64,000 nucleotides of DNA from Trachythela sp. YZ-2020 (Eukaryota; Cnidaria; Anthozoa; Malacalcyonacea; Clavulariidae). Every line of letters starts with the position of its first letter. Positions within the stretch are counted from its first letter, which is position 1. Under the pieces are notes generated by a model. The model was not told the DNA's origin, ran no database searches, and saw only the letters and a program-made list of their open reading frames with translations. Where the stretch lies: NCBI GenBank assembly GCA_016169945.1, contig JADLSH010000382.1, positions 2,604,001-2,668,000 of the forward strand. Reading direction: 5' to 3'. The position numbers and the translations under genes are program-made. Below, in pieces: positions 47,476 through 59,512 of this stretch.

Positions 47476-49079
47476 AATACCAACCACCTCAGAATACTTT
47501 GTACAAGTTGCGTTTATTATGTCGATTTCAATTGTATTGACTCGGGCATCATTTGTCAGTCGGCAGTCGCTTATCTAAATTATAAGATCATATTAAATAT
47601 ATAAAAATAGACTTGCTTCGAGTCTCTCATTCTATTTGTTTTTTCTTACATCATTATAGTGTGAATAACATGACAAACAGATGGAGGGCCGAAAGAGAGA
47701 ATTAATAAACTGGGCAGGCCTCGGTCAGGAATAAAATCTGCGCCCATGTACGAGTGTACAAATATATAGTAACTCAGTTAAAATATTATTTTCTTTGCTT
47801 AACATAGTATGCAGCTAAAGTATCATTAAAGTTTTGACAAGTTCTGTGGTAATACGAACATCCATAATGTACGTAATTAAAAAAAGTCACCGAATATAAA
47901 CCAGGGGCATAGGAATCTTGTTAAACTTGGGGGGAGGCGACTTCCATGAGGCACCACCATGGTTGGCACCGAGTGAAATTTTTTGAAATTTGGAGTCTCT
48001 AGACCATCGGAAATGGCATTTTCAGAGTCTTCTACATGATTTTTTTGTTATGCTTATACTGTACTTGTTCGTTTTTTTTTCAATTCAATTACTTTTTGTG
48101 TATTGGGGGGGGGGGGCAAATGTTATTTTAGCCCCCTTCATAAACTATTGGGTGGGGGCACAGCGCCCCCTTGTTTCATACGGACCTGAATTATAAACAA
48201 GGATCTTTAGAAGAAGACGTGCTGCAAAGTTGTTATTTTCGCAAAAATGATTCAATTTTGTGAAAAAATTGACAGCTCAATTTTGTAAACAAAAATTGAT
48301 CAAGCTTTTGTACCTTTAATTTCCAAGGACTGTGTTATTGTGGGACATATTCTGCAATAAACAAGAGTATATCATATCTGTTACACAAACAATGCTATAT
48401 AGTTTTCAGTGGAGACAAAGGCATAACAAACGAGAGGATGGAGGGTTAACAAACTGCTCTAGTTAAGGATACATATCTTATTCAAAGTGATATTCAAACA
48501 TAGTTGTTCAAATATATATATTAAAAAGTATCTTCAACATAAGATGGTGTTGGCCAGAAAGCTAGGTAGAAATTGCCTTTCCCGACTTTCTCCCATCACC
48601 GCTGGCACCCTTACCTTCTTCTGGTACCCTCTGGTTTATATGAATAAGTTGTTATATAACACAAAACCATTTATACTCTTTTATATCCTAATTCCCTCTT
48701 AAACATAGTGGCACATCATAATCATCTTAATTAACCGGTCCTGATTCTTCAGAGAATCAAGATATGATATTTGTAAAAAAACATGGCTTCATACTACCCA
48801 CAGAGACTCACAGAAATAATTTTCGAAGTGCTGAAAATATGTACAACTTGCTCAGAACATAATAAAATAGTATGAAGCTAGTAAAAATGTGGAGTTTCAA
48901 TCCTATTTTATGATATACAAAAATATCTGGGCAGTTTAACACACCAATCATTGCTTTGAGGGAAGAAACTGAATTTAATAAAGCAAAGTTTATATATTAT
49001 CTACAATCAGTCTATAAATATTTGTTGTGCAAGGACTCAAGGTGCCTCTTTTCTTAAGGAAGTAAAATATATTTGTGAA
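47476..49079. other. No gene recognised; G-rich repeat at 47895-48200
   Basis: 47895-48200 holds GGGGGAGGCG, a run of 13 or more G near 48104 and GGGTGGGGGCACAGCGCCCCC, a common degraded repeat style. The rest is AT-rich and empty of genes. Confidence 0.4.
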
Positions 49080-49470
49080 CTGTGAAATTTACCTCAAATT
49101 ACTCGTTGCTCTGGCATCAAATATCGTCTTTGCAAAAAATTTCTCGGCGGTTTGATATTTCTTTGTTGTCTTTCACATACGACAGTAACGTGTATACGAC
49201 TTGGACATCTTTAAAGAAATGTTTGAAAGTCGAAAAATTATGTCCAAAACCCCAAAACAACGAGATTTCACGGCAAAAATCTAAATTATATTTGCAAAAA
49301 CCAGGGGAGTGTGAATGTTGTAGCGGGCTAATTACCATGAGCATTTCGGACCAGTTGTCGTGGTAATGGCGTCAATTGACGTCAAAATCCGCCATGTTTT
49401 TGGCTTCACTTTTCTGCCTGGCATAATATATTAGCGGCACGTCCTCCAGATATATTAAGCTCAGTGGGTC
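49080..49470 (-). repeat. Dispersed inverted repeat, right copy
   Basis: Reverse-complement match to 31560-31935. The minus-strand frame has CREISLFWGFGHNFSTFKHFFKDVQVV, while the left copy has CREFSLLFSTLPHTFSTLDHLFKDLEVV split here only for comparison. Conserved sense suggests a coding exon in the ancestor. Confidence 0.5.
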
Positions 49471-50611
49471 CTTCCTAAAACAATATCACCTAAAGTCCAG
49501 CCGTGACCTATACACTCGTAAAAAGCAATATATGTTATAAACAATTTTACAAACTCGTAAAAACGTCGAACAGTTATACAGTATATATTTTCCATGTTTT
49601 ACAATACATAAAAATATCAGTACAAAATTAAAATATTACCAGCTATAAAGTTCATGTCGAATTTAAAAATGGATTATATGGTGAGGTGTGCACTGTTATT
49701 CTTGGTACGCAAGATAACATAAAGTGTCTAAGAAGGGAAAATACCTTTCTATACTGGATGCCTAAGGTCAGCCATAGCCAAGGCGGACAATTTTTTCATC
49801 AATGAAAGCCATGAAAGTACGGTAAGTGGGAATAGCTTACATGGATAATGATTTTTAGAGTTCATTACGATTTAACTTTGCAAAAACGAGTTAACCTGAA
49901 GTTCATATTCAACCGGCCCCTAAAACCATGCAATGGTTTTATTCTTTTTTGCATGAAATTCCGATAGCATACACAAATTACTTTGTATGTGCAACGATAA
50001 AGGTAGGGGATGTCATGTTGGCAACATAAATTTGCTCCCCTAAATATTTTGAGAAATTGTCCGCCACTGAACAAGGCCCTTATTTAAGTCTGCTTTAAAT
50101 AAGGCACATTAAGATGCACATAGCATTAACAATTCTCTATACTATCCTCGATGCCTGATGATCTTCAACATCTGCTGTGTTTATTTTTGTTGCCTATATA
50201 TAGGCCTTCTAAAAAGATACATAAGTTAGTGTGTTCTTAATTAGGTGCGTTCTTAATTAGTGTTCGGATTCCTATCTTTCTCTACCCAGACCATCTAAAT
50301 CTTGGTGTCCTCAGTTTCATTACGATTTTCTAATATTTTCTGAAATTTATCGTAGCATTCTTTGGCTGAATATCTTTCCTCCACTTTGGACCCCCAGCAC
50401 ATATCCTTGATCATAAAGTTGAACTAGTTGGGCGAATATAACTGCGTTTTATGAGAATAAATTTAAAACTTGCATACGAAGCGGCTGCATTTCAGAGTAT
50501 ATTGACTGTAAACAAGGAAGTGTATTAAATCTTCAAAAGTACAAGCCTAGTATTTCATAACAAACAAATAAACAATTCCTACTGCATTAGTATGAACAGA
50601 TGTGTCAGAAT
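49471..50611. other. No gene recognised
   Basis: AT-rich. Frame 49865-50074 is not protein-like. No feature seen. Confidence 0.35.
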
Positions 50612-51500
50612 TTATACATATAAAACTGTCAGTTTCCTAACTAATACGAGAATCTTCCTTCTTAATAACCTTGGTCCTTGGCTTTGCATAAACAAGCAAC
50701 CCTTATACAATAAAATAAAGAAAATGAAATACATGCAGTTTGTAATGACTAATCGGTAGGTTGATTTGTAAGGTGGGAAGCCCTGTTTATCTTTTGCAAA
50801 GTCTATTATCAATTCTTTGCATTTACTGATGTTCAGTTTCATATTATTAACGATGGTCCAATTATAGGTAATATCCACAATCTCTTGGAGGATGCTATTG
50901 ATATCCGGTATAATACTTTCAGTGATAGTACTATCGTCGACGTATTGCCATCGGTTATTCCAGTCTGTGAGAAGGTCGTTTATCATAACGAGAAAAAGTA
51001 CTGGTCCCAGAACTGTTCCTTGTGGCACACCTCCGTTTAAAGTTTGCCAATTTGATACACAGTTAGCTATCTTGACGCGTTGTTTGCGTTCAAAAAGGAA
51101 ACTTCGATGGTACCTTCATTTCATATAACTTGTACAGCAGGATGTTGTGGTTTATAAGATCGAAAGCTTTCGAAAAATCGAGCAAGAAAACCTTACAGCG
51201 GTTTTTGATGTATCAGTTTCACATAACAAGTGATGTACAAAGGGCATGAGTTGTCGAGGAGTTTTTTAAAGAACCAAATTGTCGCCTATCAATCTTTTCC
51301 TTTATATACTCAAGTAGCCAATCAGTAACAAAACGTTCACAGGTTTTAGACAGGGTAGATGTAAGCGAAATGGGGCGAAGGTCTTTGGTGATATCCTCAG
51401 GTGATGATATTTTTGGAATTGGGATGACATTAGCTTTTTTCCACATGGTCGGAACAGTCGCTTGTTGGATAGAAGCAATATATATTACATTATGTAACAT
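50612..51500 (-). mobile_element. LINE reverse-transcriptase relic
   Basis: Two frames in order: 51500-51219 with MWKKANVIPIPK and DLRPISLTSTLSK, and 51028-50612 with PQGTVLGPVLF, the catalytic YVDD box and a thumb-like segment. The sequence between them keeps DFSKAFD and NHNILLYKL in another frame, so at least two frameshifts occurred. The 5' end abuts the stop of the capsid-like ORF at 51485, marking the insertion point. Confidence 0.8.
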
Positions 51501-52147
51501 TCCAAAAGTATTTGTCCAACATCAATCGAGTTTCCATCTTGATCAGTTACATTGAATTTCAATTGATTAATCACACCATTATCTATTTTGACTTTTGATT
51601 CGATATCATTAAATGTTTGAACTGATCCAAACAGTGACTGTTGGGTTGTGATATGCAGGCTTACAATAACGTTTGTTTTATTACCATCGGTGTTAATATT
51701 TGATGTATTGTCAACAATATTACATGTTATTTGTATATATTTTAGGTCTTTATTGATATTTACTTGATTATCATTTTTTGTTGTAGTGTTTGGGTTAAAC
51801 ACTCTGTTATCATCATTAAAACCAAGTAGTTTAGCTAATTTAGTAGTTATATTAACTGTTGTGCTAGAGTTTGTTGATATTACACACTTCCCATCAAATA
51901 GTCTCTGACTAAGGGTATACCCTCCTGTAGAAAGCTTTTGTATTTCAGTGAAGGTATAGTAACCCTTGTACATATTAGTAACAACATTATTAATAGTCAT
52001 AGCAGTAAATGAACTTTCAACGTTTTCTTACCCCCAAAAAATGTACGCTTTTTTTACATAAAGATAGTCATAATTGGTCGATAAAATTGATTCTTGTAGG
52101 TTAATAGTCTTACTAGATCCTTCTATTAAAACAGTGATTTTCTTCAT
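51485..52147 (-). pseudogene. Capsid-like protein of virus-like cluster (one in-frame stop)
   Basis: A minus-strand frame from ATG 52145-52147 to 51485 is interrupted once by TAA near 52030. The larger part (52000-51485, 171 codons) is beta-rich and Asn/Thr-rich, with YYTFTEIQKLS near its start, IQITCNIVD in the middle and a conserved end DGNSIDVGQILLECYI. I recall similar proteins of about 200-220 residues in cnidarian genomes and in Polinton/adintovirus-type elements, where they act as capsid components. The assignment is an inference. Confidence 0.5.
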
Positions 52148-52172
52148 TATATAATATACGGCATATTATATA

Positions 52173-52502
52173 ATGGAACAGTTTAAGAAGAGATATCCTT
52201 ATGCGGATCTTACTAAGTTCTATGTAGATACAGACGATAGAAGAAGGATAGGTGTGTTTACAACGGCTGGTAATTTAGGAATGGTTTCTATCAATGATCC
52301 TATCTTTCTTAAAAGTCAGTATATTAAATGGTTAACTATTAATAAACCAAAGACCGGAGAGGAGTCTTTAACTTTCTCGCATGCTTCGCCCTCAAACGAT
52401 AATATAGACGATTGCTTCGAGTATTTTATTATAACTTCGTCGCTATTAAAGAGTTTAGTTGATCCGCCAGGGGATGTCCATTTACCCTTCAAGCCCAAGT
52501 AA
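52173..52502 (+). CDS. Unrecognised plus-strand ORF
   Basis: 109-codon frame starting 25 bp from, and divergent to, the capsid-like ORF. The first about 50 residues look protein-like (RYPYADLTKFYVDTDDRRR). The second half overlaps the minus-strand ORF 52316-52618 and looks like a shadow. Family unknown. Confidence 0.35.
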   Translation: MEQFKKRYPYADLTKFYVDTDDRRRIGVFTTAGNLGMVSINDPIFLKSQYIKWLTINKPKTGEESLTFSHASPSNDNIDDCFEYFIITSSLLKSLVDPPGDVHLPFKPK

Positions 52503-52618
52503 GACTCGGCAAATACTTTTAACTCGTCGAAAGAGCCATGCCATTTGATTTTCGATCCTTCAACTACGATTTGATTCACAGAAGGATCGCTTTCAGTGAG
52601 AACTTTTTTATCGGCCAT
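52316..52618 (-). CDS. Small KWHG/KGKWTSPGG protein of the virus-like cluster
   Basis: About 100 codons beginning MADKKVLTESD, with IKWHGSFDELKVF and LKGKWTSPGGSTKLF. I recall these two motifs from small cnidarian proteins of unknown role. It is preceded on the same strand by a short ATG frame (about 52736-52801, MADDFAFRYVP) that ends after 22 codons. Confidence 0.45.
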   Translation of the reverse strand: MADKKVLTESDPSVNQIVVEGSKIKWHGSFDELKVFAESYLGLKGKWTSPGGSTKLFNSDEVIIKYSKQSSILSFEGEACEKVKDSSPVFGLLIVNHLIY

Positions 52619-52755
52619 AATAAGCAATGTTCGATGCAATGTTCAATGCAAGTTAGCAAAGTTATAACGAGTTAATATTTCAAATCGATAGCAATAAGAG
52701 TCAATTTGTGATAATTGAGCGGAGCTCTAAAAAACACGTCTTGTCTGATCAGCTG

Positions 52756-53496
52756 CCAAGGCTGGCACATAGCGGAATGCAAAGTCGTCCGCCATTATGC
52801 AATGGATCGACATATTTGACGTTTGACGACGTATTTGACGGCTGTGGGATGTCGGCGTCCGATGTTTGTGGTTGCGCACCCTGTTCATTCCCAACATCGG
52901 TTCCTGTTCGTTTCATCTCGGCTTTATCGCACGGTAGTTCGTTCTTTTCAACTTGATCGTCCATTTCGTCAGGTGTTTGTGACGACGTATTTGACGGCTG
53001 CTGGGCGCCGGTGTCGAGATTTTGTTGTTGCAAGCTTGTACCCTGTTCATTTGCAAGATCGATTTATCTTCGTTCCACCTCGGTTTTATCGCATGGTTGT
53101 TCGTTGCTTTCAACTGGACTTTCCTTTTTCCTTTGATCGTTGTGACGGCGCAGGCGGTTGGTCATTCGCTAGTTCGATCTGCTCGTTACTAGTATGACCG
53201 GAGCGAGATGAAGAGAGTAAGCGTCTTCGTTTCCGAACAACTTTGGCGTTCTTTGTGTCGTCTTCATCGTCTGCTGAACTGTCCGTGGAAAGAAAATGTC
53301 TGGTTTTTCTTCTTTTTCTTGCCAGTCGTCTCAAGCGCAGTTCTGTCGTGAAGCTGGGGTGTATTGTGAGGTCGTCTACTTTACTGTTTTTGCCCCGAAT
53401 TGGCGGTTGTAGGTCCGCTTCAGTGATCTGCTCAATCTCGTGTCGTTTCCATAGATACTCGCCGTGTACGGAAAGGGACCACGGAGTCGTTGCCAT
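52756..53496 (-). pseudogene. C-terminal tail of the helicase gene, with tandem repeat
   Basis: 53496-53110 is a basic region (RKRRR, SADDEDD). 53110-52756 contains two copies of about 60 residues sharing NExPCDKxE…NEQG…QPSNTSS, visible as DNA repeats (GACGTATTTGACGGCTG at about 52827 and 52983). One stop near 53066 and a frame change at about 53480 separate it from the helicase core. Confidence 0.55.
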
Positions 53497-55338
53497 TGCT
53501 GCGTTCGTACCATAGCTCCTCCTTAGCGATCAGATTTCGATTGGCATTGATCTCTTTCGCAACTCATGCGATGCAATCCATTGCGTTGTCGTATATCCAA
53601 CGATCAATTCCTGTAACCGTTTCTGGTAGTGAAGATGTGTTGAATATATGGATTCGACGCCTCACATTTTCATCCTCCTTTCCAAAGTCTGGTACATTGT
53701 TGGTGGTGATATAAAATGGGTGTTGTTATTGACGCATCTTGGAGGGCCATGTTTCACGGAGGTAACCATCCAGCCGCCTTGGAGGATCGTCTTAGCAAGG
53801 TCTGACTGCATCCTGCTGGTCGACCACTCATCGATGATGACCAATTGAGTTGTCTCGCTGATCATGGATGCGGAAAATTGGCCTTCGTTTGTGATCGACG
53901 CGATACACTCTGGTGGAATGATTCTGTGGAAGACATTACCCCACGACGTTTTGCCAGAATCCCGAGGACCAGCCACGACAAGTTTGCGTATCTTGTGAGG
54001 CATTTTTTTGGCGAGAAATTTTGGCATTTTTTTTAGGAAATTGATACGCTCTTCTTCGTCTGAGAATGAATTGAAAATACCTTCTTCAAAATAGCGAGGT
54101 CGAGGTGGTGTTGAGGGGTCGTAGGGTATGAAGGCTCGGGGTGATAACTTGCCAATCTTTGATGGTGTTATGGCATTGGGAACGAACGCTCGTTAAGAGA
54201 TAGAAAAGCAAAATTCTTTCGAAACTACGATTAGATTGAGGTCAAATTGAATTTGTTGCACAATTTCGCATGCTGTATGTGCTAAAATGTTTTCCACTGC
54301 TTGAAAGTGTCGTACCTGATCGTTGTTTATGGCACCGTTCGCAAGAAGTTTGTTCAGATAGCTGGAAACGTCCATCATTTTAACGTACGTCATCTTTAAA
54401 TTTTCAGATTTCGTGTAAATTGCACCGCGGTGTAGGACGTGGTCGCAGATTTCCATCACGCGAGCAATCTTTTGTACGGTTGCTGTGACGTCGTTCGAGT
54501 TGGAAAGTGATTCTACTGCGTCAATATCTCTTGATAATGTTGAGTCTACAACAAGTCCATCGGCCTCGAGCCTTTCAATCGCGGACTGTATGTTGCCAAG
54601 GTAACCATCGTGATTCACTGTGGTAAAACACCAGGGCACGGTTGGAAAGTGTCTGGGATTAATTTCCTCGTCGTCTTCGTCTTCGTCGTCGTCGCTATCT
54701 GTAGAAGATGCTGCAGCATTGCGATAACAGTACACATTCGACGTGTCGAGCATTTCTTGGATTGTACCGTTGTTATGGTCCTTCACTGTTTGAAAAAGTT
54801 GTTTCGCTGCAGCCTCTATTTCATTGTTTCCAGCGTTTCTTACTTTTATTGGTTGGATCACCGGTTCTACATCTTGATTGTGCAGGGCTGAAAAGAACGT
54901 GTTCTCGTTGCAATTTTCGTTCGTTTGAAAAACAATGAAGTAGGCAATGCATGGGTACGTTTCATTGTCTTTTGTCTTGGTGCTTTCATCCTCGGTTTTT
55001 AATTTAGAGCTGGAACAGACAATCGATATAGACGAAAAGAAAAAATGCCCTCCCTTTATTTCTTTAATGGCATCGTCCAAAAGCAACATTTTGGAAGCTA
55101 TTTGCAATCTTGCAGGCTCTATGTCTTCCTTGCACCCACGCCAAGTGGCACGACATGCAATCGCTCTGCAGTTGTGTCTTATCTAAAAAAATGTTAACAA
55201 CGATACGCATATGACACTTCATTGCGTCCATAAAACAGCATTTTCAAAAGAAAATATACTCACCAGGCTTAAGATGTTTGCTCGTAGAGAGTTTTGTAGC
55301 AGCTTCGAATCAAGTTCTTTACGTGGCTTTGGTGGCAT
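53497..55338 (-). pseudogene. Superfamily-3 helicase, parvovirus-NS1-like, spliced and broken
   Basis: Exon 1 is 55338-55264 (starts MPPKPRKELD), the intron 55263-55183 (GTGAGT…TTTTTTAG), exon 2 starts at 55182. The N-terminal 300 codons contain an acidic linker (DSDDDEDEDDEE). The helicase core has Walker A GPRDSGKT (53949-53972), Walker B VIIDEW (about 53830) and the GGWMVTSVKHG block. An in-frame TAA near 54196, a frameshift near 53690, and a Trp-to-stop change near 53566 disable it. In viruses and virus-like elements such helicases unwind DNA during replication. A eukaryotic-type intron in such a gene is unusual. Confidence 0.65.
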
Positions 55339-55469
55339 TTTGTCACCGAAATAGATCACTTAAATGTGAGGGTTTAAAAAACAATTTTGCAAGGATAAAT
55401 GCAAAGATTCTTATGAGTTTGTGTTTGGCGTGTATTTGCATAAGACCAATTAGAACGAAATATTTTATT

Positions 55470-55530
55470 TTGGTCATGGTCATGGTCATAGTCATAGTCA
55501 TAGTCATAGTCATAGTCATAGTCATAGAAA
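55470..55530 (+). repeat. TCATAG/TCATGG hexanucleotide microsatellite
   Basis: About nine units of TCAT(A/G)G in a row. Confidence 0.9.
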
Positions 55531-56189
55531 TTGGGTTATTTAACAAGAATATCCGAGATATGCTTGCTCGGCATGTGTTAAAGAAATGTAAAGTTACGGC
55601 AAAAAGGTGAAGAAAGCAGTTACGAGGATGACTCGGACTGTGAATACTCCCAAGCCAGTGATGACATTGACTGAAAGCAATAAATGTGCTTTAATACCCA
55701 CCAGCTATATAAATTGTACAACATTACCTCGTCCTATCCATTAAGACGCATTAAATATTCTCTTTTATGCAAATCGCAGGTAGATAAACTTCTTAAGCAC
55801 CAGTAATGACGGGGTAGTAAACTCAAACGATTTGGAAGGTCTGTGTTTAATTTTTCGATTGGAACCTTTCTGCAATCAAGTATTTTTGGATACTGTAATC
55901 TAAATATGTTTGAAGACGAAAACATGTGATAAATCGAGAAGAGAAGCGGCGAGACATTGCACCGGAGCAATAATTGAGCAAAACATCGATTCTACAAATA
56001 TCGAAGGTAAACACACTGCACTATTTCAAAATCTGACGAAACTTGGTTGGATTATTCTTTAGTCAACTATCAAAAGTGATTTCATATGTCCACGACCACT
56101 TTTGAGCATTCTGGCCCATCACACCTGACACATTACTGAGCATACACATTTCACCATGTAGTTAACCTCTCGCTTTTGGAACCTAGCCT

Positions 56190-56228
<39 letters not shown>

Positions 56229-56412
56229 CATGCATGTTTCTACACCATACTCTTGTATATATATATATATATTACAAATTATCGTGTTCTCTGGATTGTA
56301 ATATGTTTAATTTGAGCTTTCGACGATAATTTGTATAAAATTATAATTTAATAAAAATGCCTGGATTACAAATCTTCAAATCTATTAAATATATATATAT
56401 ATATATATATAT
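55531..56412. other. No gene firmly recognised
   Basis: A plus-strand frame near 55590-55672 ends with an acidic Ser/Glu/Asp tail (YEDDSDCEYSQASDDID) and AATAAA follows at 55679, so it could be the 3' end of a plus-strand gene. (AT)n tracts lie at 56193-56226 and 56387-56412. Confidence 0.3.
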
Positions 56413-57436
56413 ACACCCGTTTACAAAAAGGTTGTCGCAAGGCAGATAGATAGATAGAAAGGAATTCTCATTATAGATGCAAATAAGCATTACTTCCGCT
56501 TACATATATTAATTGGCTCAAAATTACATATTTTAGCCGGGGGTCGACTTTAATCTGCTCATATGTCGGTATCAGTAATGAAAACTGGATATATTTTCAC
56601 CTTTTTTATATTAGTTTTAAATACACGCCACCTAGCAATCGCAGAATTATTAAAAACTCCTTTGCCTTTGGGTTTGTGCATCGTATACTATTAAGTGATG
56701 CTTTAAATCTGTTAGTCTGTATATAGAATGTAAACTATTTTGCTGTCTATATATAATATATAAGCATCACGGCTGGAAATGTTTGCTCCACTAAGGACAA
56801 GTCGAAAAGGAATTTAACAATGACATCTAGCTGTTCAACGGCATGCTATCGAAATATCCAGTCTCCCTAAAATATTTGTTTTCTGCTTTACGCGCGGCAC
56901 GAATGTTAGGTTTTAGCTTGTTGTTGTTTACTCGAATACTGCACCATGCACTATGCCGTTGCCTATACTTGCCTCTGGCGGAAGAACGTAAATTAGGTTG
57001 AGACATTCTTAAACTAACGATATTTAGTAATGCAAGTTTGGTATATGATACACTTTTCTAGAATATTCAACAGTATACATATCAGGCGTGCGTCAGACGT
57101 GTCGTTTTGTTTATATAGACTATATAGTCTATACTCTATAGTCTATATATATATTTCGTGCAAATGGACTCATATGTATGTATTCAATGACTTTAAATAC
57201 ACATCCGTGATTCTATATCAGTGATATTATATAGCAGAATCGATCTATCGAAATTTATTTGTTTTTATAGTTTTGATAAGTCATAAATGTGGGATGTGAA
57301 ATGGAACCCCCGGAAAAATAGCATTGATTGTTTATTCAAAGTTTAATTTCGCCTTGCATACATTTGATATGCTAATTAAGCAAGCAATCTATCTATCTAT
57401 ATATCTCCATGCGACAACCTTTTTGTAAACGGGTGT
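56413..57436. mobile_element. TIR element in a (TA)n tract, 1.02 kb
   Basis: Ends ACACCCGTTTACAAAAAGG and complement, with about 29 bp of inverted match to TTGTCGCA and then a TAGA/TCTA microsatellite just inside on both sides. The flanks are (TA)n on both sides, consistent with TA targets. No transposase seen. Confidence 0.7.
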
Positions 57437-57456
57437 ATATATATATGTATATTTAT

Positions 57457-57566
57457 ATAGTTTTCGCTTACCTCAAGGTATCCACTACAGCCTGTTTCAC
57501 GCAACTTGATGATCGCTTATTGCGTGAAACAGGCTGTAGTGGATAGCTTGAGGTAAGCGAAAACTA
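57457..57566. mobile_element. 110-bp foldback MITE, TA-flanked
   Basis: AGTTTTCGCTTACCTCAAG…TGTTTCACGCAA and its complement pair almost perfectly around a short loop (TTGATGATCGC). Flanks TAT/ATA. It is a near-perfect hairpin that could be transcribed as a stem-loop. Confidence 0.75.
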
Positions 57567-58257
57567 TATTTGCTCCATCTATATGATATTGAGCACTCTT
57601 TGGCATTTCGTGAACCAAAACACGCTCATATATATATATATATATTGCCAATAGACAATCATTACCTTTGAGTCCTCAAAAACACTTAAGCATATGTAAT
57701 TTGTACACAAAAATTTCACATGATTTCATTTAGTTGTACGCGTAACATTGTACTGCTATAGTAAGAAATTGTGCACTAAGATTTCACCCGTGGTAACATA
57801 CAGTAGCTCTAAAATTAAATTAAACTCGTATTTCCTATGCAAATAATAGTGGTTACAATGAAAGTAACATGCTCATAGTAAGAGAAGATGAACAAAGTTT
57901 TGACTCGTATAAGATGGCCCTGAATAAGGCTTAATGAATGATAATTATAATATTTATTCAGGAAAACCAACATCACAAATAGTGTTTCTCAGAAAGTTCC
58001 TGAGAAACATTAGAATACAAAGTATATAAAACTATATAGTGTACATGCAGGATTTACACACTAGAAAATTAGGGAATTAAGATAATGATATTTACAAAGA
58101 ATATGTGAATTAGAATACGTGAATTAGTATTGTGGACACAGGGATTTAAGAAGTTCATTTTTAAATGTTTGAAATTGTTCAATTGACCTTATATGAGAGT
58201 CAAAAGCGTTGTATTCCTTGCAAGCCTGTTAGAGCAATTTTTGCTTATACTCTCTGT
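57567..58257. other. No gene recognised; likely 3' UTR of the receptor gene
   Basis: Lies directly downstream of the minus-strand receptor stop. Contains (AT)n near 57628. No other feature. Confidence 0.35.
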
Positions 58258-58598
58258 TCACATTACGGTTTCATAATTTACTTGGACATCTCCAGTTTTG
58301 TTCAATTCAGTAGAGGTATCATCATTTTCATATGCGTCGTCATGATATGCAGAATTCACCCTCAACGACTGATAGGTATCTTCTGAATTCATTTTTGTTA
58401 AATCCAGGTCTTGATAAACTGTATCGTCTTTAGATGTTTCTGGCTCTGGATTTGATTGCGATTTTCCATTTTTGGAGCGACGACGATAACACACCACAAT
58501 ACACGAAATCATAATTCCAAAAATTACACCCGCCACAACTAGTACGACAAATATATACCATTCCGTTCCCCCATTTGATTTGTTGGAAGCTGCTTTAT
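58258..58598 (-). CDS. Receptor last exon: transmembrane segment and ITAM-like tail
   Basis: Minus-strand exon after a TATTCAG acceptor, phase 1, stop TGA at 58258-58260. It encodes a short Ser/Asn-rich stem, one transmembrane helix (WYIFVVLVVAGVIFG onward, about 24 residues), a basic stop-transfer CYRRRSKNGK and a cytoplasmic tail of about 70 residues. The tail contains YQDL, ten residues, then YQSL, which fits the ITAM consensus YxxL-x(6-12)-YxxL. Further tyrosines are in YHDDAY and a terminal YETV. The phase matches the EGF exon at 59949-60071 upstream. Predicted type I receptor that could recruit tandem-SH2 kinases after phosphorylation. Confidence 0.75.
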
Positions 58599-58999
58599 CT
58601 GAATATGAAAAATGAAACGGATTTAAACCTTGTGATTTACACAGTTAAACAATTTGCCCTGCTTGATTTACGTGCCTTTGAATATACTCGATAGTAATGG
58701 TTTCCTATTGGTTTCCTATTGGTTTCCTATTGACTTGATATGTCGTTTCAGCATTCCGTTTATTAAACTAGGTATAGTCCTGGCTTTCTTAATAGGTCTT
58801 CATATGGTTTTGTCTTGGTGTTATAAAACAGTTTTAAATGCTCGCTCCCTACTCTTTCCAGCTTTCTAGCACCAGACGCTTTACAGTCGTATGACAATGT
58901 GTTAAAGCGATATACTTTAGCATAAAAAATAATCATATTTCTGAATCGCATGCATGAGCAAACCAACTATTTTACTTGCCTCCTTACAGATTTCACTTA

Positions 59000-59512
59000 C
59001 AGTAGAATCCCGCCATCTCGAACAGCCAAGGGCAACGACAATAAAAATTCGAGATAGCGGGGGTTCGAGATAAACCAATCAGTGTCAAATTACAAAAATA
59101 TAGTTACAATAATTATTGAATGAAATTAAATTAATGTAGCGGATCCAACTACCCATTGATACGATTATTAATAAACGGCACTGTCAATACAGCATATTTA
59201 ACGTACAGTGCATTCTTCATTATAGTCCGTTTAACGTGCATGCTTACGCTGCAAAATAAAATACGTGCATGTATTCCCCAATATTGCAATGAAAACAACG
59301 AACTGAAGTTATTAAAGTTCGAGATAACCGGGTAAATTCGGCCAAGGGAAGAAAAAATTGGTTCGAAATAGCGGGGAGTTCGAGTTAACCGAGTTCGAGA
59401 TAACCGAGTAAAAAAGATGGAAAAAGTACGGGTATTACCACGGGAACTGGGTTTAAGTTCGCGATAGCGGGGAGTTCGAGATAAGCGAGTTCGACAAAGC
59501 GGGCTTCTATTC
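59000..59512. mobile_element. Tigger/pogo-like non-autonomous element
   Basis: Starts CAGTAGAATCCCGC after TA and ends GCGGGCTTCTATT before CTA. Inside are many GTTCGAGATA(A/G)CCG-type repeats. The end CAGTAGAA(T/C)CCC is typical of Tigger-like elements. It lies in the receptor intron. Confidence 0.65.
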
